DNA of 64,000 bases, from NCBI GenBank assembly GCA_907165135.1, contig OU015567.1:4531001-4595000 (forward strand). The letters run 5' to 3'. The notes beneath the pieces are model-generated. The model saw nothing but the letters and a program-made list of their open reading frames with translations, searched no databases and was not told the origin of the DNA. The first letter of the stretch is position 1. Every line of letters begins with the position of its first letter. This DNA is from Oikopleura dioica (Eukaryota > Chordata > Appendicularia > Copelata > Oikopleuridae). Made by a program: the position numbers and the translations under genes. Shown here in pieces: positions 11,679 through 21,551 of this stretch.

Positions 11679-13474
11679 TCAGCTGTTGATGGTTTCTTCG
11701 ATCCAGTTTACATACTGTGACACTAGAAAAATATGATCTCTGTGTTCTTTTTTGGAAGTACCTTTTGAATAAGTCCCTGGCCAACTCGGATCCCCACAGT
11801 TTTTCGCAAAGGATGAGACGCCGTAAATGACCGGTTTGTTATCCAGGATGCAGATTAGCGAGGCTCCCAAGTCCCCGCCACATGCTATTTGAGGATCTTT
11901 GCGGACGAAACTGGCGCAAAAATGGACGTTCCAGGCGAAATTTGACGAAGAAACTTCAGAACGACGGCAATCTCGATCGTTGATGATTTTCACTGAAATT
12001 TATAAAGCTAGACACTCCACACATTTCAAAACTTCACATTCCATAAGATTTTATAATCCTCGGGAAAAGTCAAAAATAAATACGAATTCTTTCTCGAGAA
12101 TCGAAAATTATGGTTTCTTCAAATTTCCTACCTTCAACTTCGCTGGGTGTCCTGCGGCTGTCAGCTTCATTTTCGTCCATGTAACTGCCAAATCCAGCTG
12201 TGAAACAAAACTCGCCCGCATTAACATGATTGTCAAAATCAGGCAGACACGCTTGTGTTGTCGACAGCGCTTCTTCGCCAGAAAAGAACATGTTCTTTTC
12301 GGAATAAACGAGACACAAGTCATTCTTATCGCCAATATTCGCCTTGACTGGCGAGTAGTCGGGATGGATCGTGAAGTTTGACGACTTTCTCTCCACCTAA
12401 ATTTCTATTTTCAGTCGTTTTCTTTTGATTAGAACTTACCAAGTCTCGTCCTAGAAAAATTTTCGCCTCGGCTTTTTCCGTATTCAAAATGTCAGTACAG
12501 CATTTGCCGCTTGTGAGAATGTAGTTTTCGTGAATAATCGAGCCACCGCATACTCTGTTCTTTTCCACTGTCACGATCTCGTCGATGACGTCATCATATT
12601 CATATGCTGCATTTGTCGTTACATTTGCTTCAACGATTTCTAGGAAAAATGGTCAGTTTCTCTCTCTCTTTCTCTTTTTTTTTTCTACCTTGAACAGTCG
12701 TTTTGTAAGTTATCTTCACCGCCCAGGACCAAGGCGTATCAATGATATCTCCAGTGCCGTTGCAAGGCGTTAGTCTTCGAGGAATACTCCTAAATGGAAT
12801 CTCCGTCGTTGTTTGAATCTCGGTCGTTGTCGGCTCAGTTGTTGTGGAAGTCGTCGTCGTTGTTGTTGTTTTTTCGGTACTGTTTGAGTTGTTGGCCGAC
12901 TCGTTCGAGGGTGAGGTAGAATTTGATTGAGAGCCTACTTTTTTGGATATATTTTATGAGAACAATCATTCTACCTGATGATGAGTCGTTTTGACCGTCA
13001 GTGTTTTCATTGATGTTTTCCGGAGCAACACCAGATATGATGGCTGATACCCCGAAATAGACTGCAACGCCGATTCCTCCACCAATAATGAGGACTAAAA
13101 TGAATTATCCGAATCATCATCTTGGCTAGGAGACAGAGAAATTGTCTATTAGACGGGGATCGAGCCCTGCCAATACGAAAAAGGGTAGCTCTTGTTGATT
13201 TTTGAGTCGAAAAATTTTGGTGTCAATCAAACAAATCATCAAATTTACACAAAACACATCAAAACCCAACCCTACCTAGAGCAAAAATAAGCAGAAAAAC
13301 TTTCCCATTGGCAATTCTTCTTGATCTGTTTCTAGCTTGTGCTCTTTCTCCAGCTGCCGTCTGTTCGTTTCCATTTCTTGTTTCTTGATTTTCACCTTTT
13401 TTCTTCGCTCTTCCCTTCTCTTTTAAACTCTCGTCATTTGGCTGCTCTGGCGAGCTAACATGAGGCTGAGCCAT
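11679..13474 (-). CDS. Type II membrane serine-protease homologue, probably inactive
   Basis: Seven exons (13474-13276, 13094-12975, 12934-12689, 12639-12440, 12396-12132, 11992-11762, 11722-11679) join in phase to 434 aa. The order is a charged cytoplasmic tail, a TM helix at about residues 58-85 (KVFLLIFALVLIIGGG..), a Ser/Thr-rich stem with a run of seven Thr codons and many N-x-S/T sites, then an S1 trypsin fold (NRVCGGSIIHENYILTSGKC). The position of the catalytic His in TAAHC reads SGKC. The Asp loop KNDLCLV is kept. The nucleophile loop GDSGGPL reads GDLGASL, so the Ser is lost. It resembles TMPRSS-type architecture but should be catalytically dead, perhaps a decoy or binding module (inference). 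Confidence 0.85.
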
Positions 13475-14145
13475 TTTGAAAAATTTTTCAAAGAGTAATT
13501 TTGTTTATTAAAAACATTCTGAAAAAAGCAGGCGCTTTTCTTGCTGAGTGTGAGGTGCTGAGAGCTAGAACGTGGAGTACAATTGGCGGTGGTGGTGTTT
13601 AAGCGAGCTAGCGCGCCCCCAAGCGCTTTTTAATTTATATGCTTAAGATTTTCATAAACCAGAAAGATGATTACGCAGACCTTGCTTTTTGGACAAAAAT
13701 AACGAAAAAAGTAGTTGAAATAGAAAAGAGATAAGAAGATTGAAATTTTAATTAGCAATTCAGGCTTTTTAGCAAATATCATCTGTGAAATGTTTTTCGT
13801 AGTTTGTAGTCATATTCTTGAGGATCAGTCGAGACTTGGAAATGGCGTCTTTTGACGGTCTTGATTGTGATTCATCAGCTGCATTGATGTACCTAATGTT
13901 GATCATTATACTATTGATTATTACTTTTCAGTTAGTTAAGTTCTCTTCACTGAAGATGGTCTTTTGACCGAAATCGATCTGCAATAAAATCCCTTACTTC
14001 ATTTATCAACTTGATGTCATTTACAACAAACATTGTTAAATAACCAATATTATTGTTTTCAGCTTAGAGCTCTAGAATTAATCGTGTTGCTCTTATCATT
14101 GCGGGAACTTTAAATCTTTGCCACAAAATAATGGCAACGTAAAAC
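13475..14145. other. Spacer, possible terminal exon of the sulfotransferase
   Basis: AT-rich sequence with no independent gene. The sulfotransferase frame meets a strong GTAAGT donor at 14151-14146, so a short final exon may lie here, but I could not identify it. Confidence 0.35.
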
Positions 14146-15526
14146 TTACTTTGCCACATCTTCTGTGGAATATCCAAAAATCACGAAGTCGAGATAAAAA
14201 TGTCGGTACAGTTCTTCAACCGTTTTTCTTGGGATCTTGCTCCAATGAAGCTCATCTTGTCGTCTTTCATGATCTTTTCCAGCACCGTTCGCTCCTTCTT
14301 TTCCTTCTTCTAACGAGTACTGCCCTCCTATTTCGAGCTCGCTGAGATTGATAAGCTCTAGAATCTTCGGGATCTCTTCTTTGCTGTTTTCAAGGTGAGT
14401 TATCAGCTCGTATTTGATGGCACAAGGAGAACAGAGGTTGAAAATCGTCGTCCAGTGATGATTCATCGCTTTATTTCCTGGATTCGCAGCGACATATTCT
14501 GCAAAAGACTCAAAGGAAGTCCGATATCCCTCGGGAACTCGATTCTCCGCCTTCCAAAATGGTCGGCTCGCATTTGCATAGATTTCATATATTTGATTTC
14601 TTGAAAGTATTTCTTGCTTATCCCGCCAGCCAGAGTACAATCGCGCGAAAGGATGTCGAACACTCACGACTTTATATTTTCCAGTGACGATATTTTCCAA
14701 AGAAAGCTGCTGAGAAGTTGCTTTTCGCAAACTTTCTTGATTGATTCGTGGCATCGTTCCGTAGAGCTCGAAACTGGGCTCGGCAACTTGTGCAGAAAAC
14801 CTGAGTCAGGCTAAAAGACGCTTTGCGGCTTTGCTTTTTAAATGCCGCTTCCTGACTCAGGTTTTTGACACAGGTTGCCGAGCTCAAAAGCAGAAGGCCT
14901 GTCCTTTTCTAAAGATTATTTTACGATCGGACAAGAATTTGACAGAAAAGTTTACCTCTCAACATCATTTTTAGCCTTTCACTTTCATCTTTTCCTTTCG
15001 AAACTGAAATATAATGGAAATCGAGGGCTCTTTGCCAATTGGAAGTTCCACACTTTGGGGGTAAACAGATTATCAGGTCCATCGAGTCGGTCAAGTTGAA
15101 GACATTTGATCGAAAAAGAAGATTTGTCCTGCAAGTTTTTTTCTGCGAATCTGGCAGAGGTGCAGTTGTATCGTAAATTGTCTGGTGAAGAGAGAATAAT
15201 TCCTGAAAAGTAGTCGAAGGATTGAGAAGCATGTTGCTGATCAAAGGAAGAATTCGACAAGCTCGATTGAGGATGAGTTTTCTCTTTGCGAAGATTTCCT
15301 CGAGATTCTGTTCTTTGTTGATTTTTGCTTCTGGTTTTTCGACATTATATTTTTTGTAAACATTCGCAGCTCTCTGGGGATCGTCTTGATTATCATTTGA
15401 CGGATTATCGTTCTCTTGAAGCTCTTTCGTCAGATGCCGGAAATTGACCAAAATACTGAGGTGAAGAGTAAGAAGGGATAGCAAAAAGAGAACTAAATAA
15501 ACGAGCTTTTGATGCTGAAAATCCAT
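14146..15526 (-). CDS. HNK-1/chondroitin-type carbohydrate sulfotransferase (type II Golgi membrane)
   Basis: Exon 1 (15526-14956) starts with a short tail and a TM anchor (VYLVLFLLSLLTLHLSIL, about residues 9-26),stem sequence and the 5'-phosphosulfate site LPPKCGTSNWQRAL. Exon 2 (14908 onward) carries the 3'-phosphate site VVSVRHPFARLYSGWRDK and the rest of the catalytic domain. These are the PAPS-binding loops of the CHST8-14 family, which transfer sulfate to glycans in the Golgi. Exon 2 is interrupted by a MITE (about 14770-14879) carrying an in-frame stop. Removing one GAGCTC-to-GAGCTC unit (116 nt) restores AFELYGTMPRIN. The C-terminus may include one more exon after 14146. Confidence 0.8.
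14770..14880. mobile_element. Short hAT-like MITE inside sulfotransferase exon 2
   Basis: Terminal repeats of about 30 bp (CTCGGCAACTTGTG..AACCTGAGTCAGG against CCTGACTCAGGTTTTTGACACAGGTTGCCGAG) flank a small hairpin core. Imperfect 8-bp flanks (TTTTGAGC/TTTCGAGC on the gene strand) look like a target duplication. It is the shortest copy of the family. Confidence 0.75.
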
Positions 15527-16024
15527 TTAAGATTCGTGACAGACATATTTTGAAAAGAGATTTCTCGCTTGTTTACAAAATATTGTCCGGCGAGCAATAT
15601 AAATTATATTATATTATATAATCCTATCTTCACCGTCTCCAAAAACGACCCGAAGCCTTTGAGAAAGACAGTAGCTTCCGGGAAGCGGGTCGCTATCTTC
15701 TCAATCAATGGTTGTTTACTGAAATAACCACGGTAAACAGGTCATCTACGTCATTTGCCTTCCGATAAATTTGGAAAAGCTCAGATTTCCGAATTTTTGA
15801 CGTTATCTTCTTTCAAAAAGAAACTGACCCGATTCAAGAGGCGTTGGAAATTTCCATCGCTATGAACTTTCTGCTTACGTTCGTTCCATTGTTTGCCAGT
15901 ACAATACACGCCAAATAATCTTCCTTTGTTTGATTATCCAGATTGACCATATAAATACCACTGAGCGAAGGTCAGTAATCATAATCAGAACTTTCATACT
16001 CTGAAAAAAAAACAAAAACCAAAA
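15527..16024. other. Divergent intergenic region (sulfotransferase / mini-dynein)
   Basis: The two flanking genes diverge from this 500-bp spacer, which probably holds both promoters. It contains an AT-rich tract of TATAT/ATTAT words at 15601-15625. No gene is seen. Confidence 0.5.
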
Positions 16025-19000
16025 ATGGGAACTATAGACTTTTTGATCGAAAACGAGCTGCTTTTGAATGGCGATGAGATTTCCAATTTTCTTGACCAGA
16101 ATGAGGTAAACAAGAATCTTTCGATTTACACTATCATTTTTCTGAGATTGAAAACAAAAATGAAATCCGAAAATCCTTCGCCCGATTTTTGGCCATTCAG
16201 ACCAGAAAAGTCGATGTCGAAAAAGTCCACTTTTCGAGCGAAAAAATGATCAACCTGACCACTTCCATCTCGTCTCTCGCATCCTCGTTTTCTTCAACAT
16301 GGGAAGACCTTATCAAAGCCCTTCCCTTCGAAAAACTGCAAAGCTTCATCAACCCGAATATCGTTCCGAAAATCGAAGCCATGGAAAATCTGCTCATTAA
16401 CTTCAAAATCGACGTGGACAAGTTTCTAGAAGAAAAACGAGCCAGCTTCGCACGATTGCACTTCCTCAGCAATCAGGAAGTTTTGAACCTTTTCGCTAAT
16501 GGAAACGATAGTGAAGCAGTTCAACCCTTTTTCGAGAAGCTTTTCGAAGGAATAGGGAGAGTTGAGTTTGATGAAAACTCACTTATTGTCTCGATGATTT
16601 CGAAGCTCGGCGAACGAGTTCCCCTGGCCGACCCGATTTCGATCAAACAAAGTCCAGATCTTTGGCTCGCTGATTTCGAATTTTCAATGAAAAAGACCGT
16701 CAACTTGGCTATTCTAAAAGCATACGAATCATTCCCTTCTTTTGAAAACCGCATTGATTGGATAAAAAGCAACCCAGCTCAAGCATCCATCGTCGTCACT
16801 CAAATCAAGTATGCCGAAGCCGTCGAGTCCGCAATCGCCAATCAATCCCTTCCTGAAGTTCTTCAAGACATCAACAACCAGCTCTCTGAACTCACCAAGG
16901 AGACTCTCAAGGACCTGAATGCAAAGGAGCGCATGACGATTCAGAACATCATCATCATTTCTGTCCACAATCGAGATTTGCTTGCAGAAATGATCGAAAA
17001 ATCAAACCCGCTTCTTTGGCAATCCCAGCTGCGATTTTACCTTGAATATCAGCAAGTCGTTGTCCGAATGATGACTTCTGAGAACGAGTACGGCAACGAA
17101 TACCTCGGCAACTACAGTCAACTCGTCATCACTCCGCTCACCGATCGCGCTTACCGAACCATCATCAACGCGAAACAACACTTTTTCGGCGCCGCTCCGC
17201 AGGGACCAGCAGGAACAGGAAAAACAGAAACCACCCGTGATCTGGCTAGAGCTCTCGGCAAAAACTGCGTGGTAATCAATTCTTCCGATCAACTCGACGA
17301 AAAAAATTGTGCAGAGATTTTCAAGGGAGCCATTGCTAGTGGAAGCTGGGTTTGCTTCGATGAATTCAATAGGATTCACAATGAAGTGCTCGTCAATGTT
17401 GGTGAGCAGCTGAAAATGATTAAGGATCATCGAGAAAGGGGAGCGGAAAGAATTGAGGATTTCTGTGGAACGAAAAATGTCAAGGAACGGGTTTACTTAT
17501 CTTTAAATTTCGAACACCATAATTATAAGAATTTTATTTGTTGGAAGTATTTTGAAGTGCTATTTTGATTGAAAATCAATTAATAAGAGCTCCATCGTAT
17601 GCTAATGCGGGCGAAAGTTCCATCTAGATATTTAGATTTATTATAATACCACTAAAATACAAAGTGTAGCCAAACCCCTGTAAATTTGAGAAAAACCCGC
17701 ACAAAAGCTCTGTAAGGACAGTTTCATCGCCGTAACAATGAATCCAGGATACGCGGGAAGAACTGAACTTCCGGACAATCTGAAGCCCTATTTCCGACCA
17801 ATTTCGATGATGGTGCCAGACTACGCACTCATTGCTGAGATTATGCTGTACTCGTCGGGCTATCAGACTGCTGATGTTCTTGGCAAAAAATTGACGCTGG
17901 TGCACAAGTTGTGCTCTGAACAGCTCAGTGCGCAAGATCATTATGATTATGGAATGCGAGCTGTGAAGCATTCAGTAACTCATGCCAAATCCCTAAAGCT
18001 TCTCTACCCTGACCTCGATGAAACAACTCTCTTGGCCGACGCTCTTCGATCCCTGCACTTCAGCAAATTGGTTGAAGGGGATTTCCCGCTCTTCGGAAAC
18101 ATCATGAACGACGTCTTTCCCGGCCATCAAGCGCTCGACAGAGACTACGATGAGTTCGAACGGGTCGCTTCTGAAGTCTGCGCGTCTCGAGGTCTCCAAG
18201 CCACGGAAGATTTCATCGCGCGCCTTGTCTTGACTTATCGAGCCTTGAGAGATCGCCACGGAATCATGATCATCGGCAAATCAGGCACTGGAAAGACAAC
18301 TCTTCTTAGCGTCCTCCAAGAAACCCTCTCCTCGCTGAACATGAAAGATCACGTGCAAGACGGCCAGAAAGTGCAAGCAGTCGACAGTGAAATAATTTTC
18401 ATCAAGACGATGACCTGCACTGAGCTTTATGGATACCTCGATCCGATAAGCAAAAAGTGGAATGAAGGAAAGCTCACGGAAACCTTCAGAAAATTTTCAG
18501 AAGAGCAAAATGATGGGCGACAAAAATGGATGATCTTCGACGGACCAGTTGATGCAATCTGGGTAGAAAATCTTAATCAAGTTCTTGATGACAACAAAAA
18601 GCTCCCCCTCGCTAATGGAGATGTGATTCCAGCAACTGAGAACATGCGCTTTATTTTCAATGTCCAAGATGTGAAATGCGCTTCGCCAGCGACCATTTCT
18701 CGATGTGGGATGATTCAAATGTCCGAACAGTTCGTTGATCCTCTGAAAACGAACATTGGCGATCATACGATTGAGAAAATTTTGAAAAAAGTGAAACAGG
18801 AGCAAAAGAATTTGATCTTTGAGTCTCGTTCTCAATTAAAAGAACAGATCATCAACGCCATAGATACAAAAGTGCATGTTTTGACGCCTTCGTCTACTCG
18901 AGAACAGATGAAAGAGATCCTCGCTGAATCGGCAGGACCAGATGGAATCGTCATAATCGACAATCTCAATCATCCCTCCAAAGAATGCTATGGAGCTCAA

Positions 19001-21382
19001 CCACCTCTTGAACTTCTTCGAGAGTATCTGGACAATAACATGCCGAAAAGATTCATCGCTTTTTATGATCGCCAGGGTCTAACAACATCGCCGGCTCTTC
19101 TCCGTCATTTTGACATCATGGAAGACATCTCAACCATCATCAAACAAGAATATCTAAATCTGGAGAAGTTAAAAGTTAAGCTTAATGAGCAAAGAACCAA
19201 TTTGAAGGGCGAAATTCTGAAAGCCATCGATATCGACTTCCTGAAAAACAAATCCTTCTTTGCCCAAATGACAGAAGAAGACGAGTTTTACTACTCTTCT
19301 TTGATTTTCTCCCTTTGCGTCTTTCACGCAGTCGTCACCGAAAGAGCTAATCATGTTCCTCACGGCTGGAACATCGCTTATGCTTTCAAACAAGAGGATA
19401 AGTTTCGAAAAATGTTTTCAGGCCAAAAAATCACTTTTTAACTGTGAGTGCCATCTTCACCGCCGTCTCAAACCGAGTCGAACGGTATATGTATCTCTTG
19501 AAAATTCTAGAGTTTCGGGTACTTCCGGTCAAATTTACGAAATTCTAGTTTTCCACTGCCGTTTTTGAAACAGAAATGATACTATGGCATATAGCATGTC
19601 AAAATGACCGCTAGGACGTGAGGAGTGTAGGGGTCTCAAAAAACTAGTACTTTTGCAAAGAAAAGTACCTAAAAATAATTATTTTGTGATTTTTTGGCAC
19701 TAAAAATATCAAATTTCAAGAAATTTTCGATTTAAATGTAGTTTTCATTGTAGATTTATTTATAAGAGATAAAACTTGATTATCCATTTGCTTTCTGCCC
19801 GAAAAAATTAATAATTGATATTTTTAGTGCTAAAAATCACAAAATAATTATTTTTAGGTACTTTTCTTTGCAAAAGTACTAGTTTTTTGAGACCCCTACA
19901 CTCCTCACGTCCTAGCGGTCATTTTGACATGCTATATGCCATAGTATCATTTCTGTTTCAAAAACGGCAGTGGAAAACTAGAATTTCGTAAATTTGACTG
20001 GAAGTACCCGAAACTCTAGAATTTTCAAGAGATACATATACCGTTCAACTCGGTTTGAGGCGGCGGTAAAGATGGCACTAACAGTTAAAAAGTGATTTTT
20101 TTGGCCTGAAAACATTTTTCGAAACTAATCAGAGGATCTCGTCATTTCCCTTGAACAGCTTGAATCTCTTTCTTTAAATTTCAAGGAAAACAACTTGATC
20201 AAACAACTACAACACGTTGAAATGCTTCGATACTTAATCGGCGAGTGCAACTATGGCGGAAGAATCACAGATGATAAAGATCGCCGACTTTGCAATGCGA
20301 TTCTCGAAGATTTCCTGTTCGCAGATCTCGGGAATTTCAAATTCCAAGTCAGCCGGGACTTCTTTACCGACTTGAATTCTGAACAAAAGGCAAGAGCGCT
20401 TGATGAGATTCTCGCTGGAACTTCTGAACTTTCTCTCCTTGGACTGAGTGAAAGTGCCATTCGTGGTCAACCACTTTGCTCTGCTAAAAATATCTTTGAA
20501 GGGTTGACTGCATTCGACCATTATCTCAGAAATGTGGAGTTTTCACCTGTTTCCACTGATTCTCCTTTTTCCACATTCGTTGCCAGCGAACAAGAACGAT
20601 ACAAAAAGCTAGTCGAGCGACTTCTCTCCCAGCTTGAAGATTTGGCCAAGGCAGTCAATGGTAAAATTCTCTTCCGCGAGTCTCACAGACGAGCGCTTGC
20701 GTCTCTTGCTGCTGGTGAGCTTCCTCAAGATTGGAAAAGGATCAGTTTTGCGAGAAGCGCGGAAAACAAAAATTTTGAAGATTTTCTCGGTGATTTGAAG
20801 GACCGAATTGAGTTCATCAACAACTGGGCGGAAAAGGGAGAGCTCAAGAGCTACGACTTGTCGAAAATGTTCTTTCAACAGGTTTTTTTATCTTCTTTTA
20901 TGTTTTTTATAAGGATTTTTAGGCATTCTTCACCGCAGTTTTGCAAACTTTTGCGCGCGCCAAATCAGTGTCGATTGACGAAGTCGGTTTCGATTTCCAA
21001 ATGCTGACTCCATACGAACCAAAGGAAGGTGTCATGGTCTCTGGGCTTTTCGTCGTTGGAGCAAGCTTTGATATTGGAAAACAGCATCTCATCCTCAACA
21101 ACGGTAGGGAAAACCATTCAAACCTCATTTTTATTTATTGATTTAGGATCTATCTTCAACTTTCCCGAAATCTGGCTCAAACCCGTCCTCAAATCAGATC
21201 TTCCAAAAGACGGCTCATTTTATGACTGCCCAGTGTACAAGACTCCAGAGCGAAAAGGAGTTCTTTCAACAACCGGACACTCTATCAACTTCTTGATGAT
21301 GATGCGCATCCCGATTCCAGCTGATGAAAACGCTTCATCTTTTGTCAAACGAGGCGTTGCGCTGCTCTGCTCAAAGAATTAA
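16025..21382 (+). CDS. Dynein heavy-chain-like protein lacking AAA3-AAA5, stalk and microtubule-binding domain
   Basis: Exons 16025-16105, 16201-17490, 17717-19396, 20135-20881, 20923-21103 and 21147-21382 join in phase to 1404 aa; dynein heavy chains usually have about 4500. Order: a short N-terminus, distal linker, AAA1 with Walker A GPAGTGKTETT (about residue 362) and Walker B CFDEFNR (about 412), the MNPGYAGRTELP sensor region, AAA2 with GKSGTGKTT (about 644) and CASPATISRCGM (about 781). It then runs directly into AAA6-like sequence (FSLCVFHAVVTERA, about 986), GECNYGGRITDD (about 1053) and the C-terminal domain ending VKRGVALLC. AAA3, AAA4, the coiled-coil stalk and AAA5 are absent within one open exon. 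The AAA1 ATPase site is intact, so it may hydrolyse ATP but should not walk on microtubules (inference). Intron 19397-20134 is a palindromic element with GA-AG ends. Confidence 0.85.
19397..20134. mobile_element. 738-bp near-perfect palindromic element acting as an intron
   Basis: Two arms of about 340 bp (from GTTTCGAAAAATG at 19402 to CATTTTTCGAAAC at 20125) are almost identical inverted copies around a loop near 19765. The element is flanked by AGAG (or AGAGGAT) on both sides. Removing 738 nt, a multiple of three, rejoins QED to LVISLEQL, the expected dynein sequence. The intron ends would be GATAAG..ATCAGAG. Confidence 0.85.
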
Positions 21383-21551
21383 TTCTTCAATGATGGCTCT
21401 TTCAAAATCTATCTTTTCACTAAAATCTGTCAATTTTTATCAAAATAGATATTGATAGCGCTGATTATAAATCTTTGACTGCTTATTTTTGACTCAGAAC
21501 TGAAAATCATTCGATGATTCTTATTCTAATTATTTATTTCAAATCATCAGG

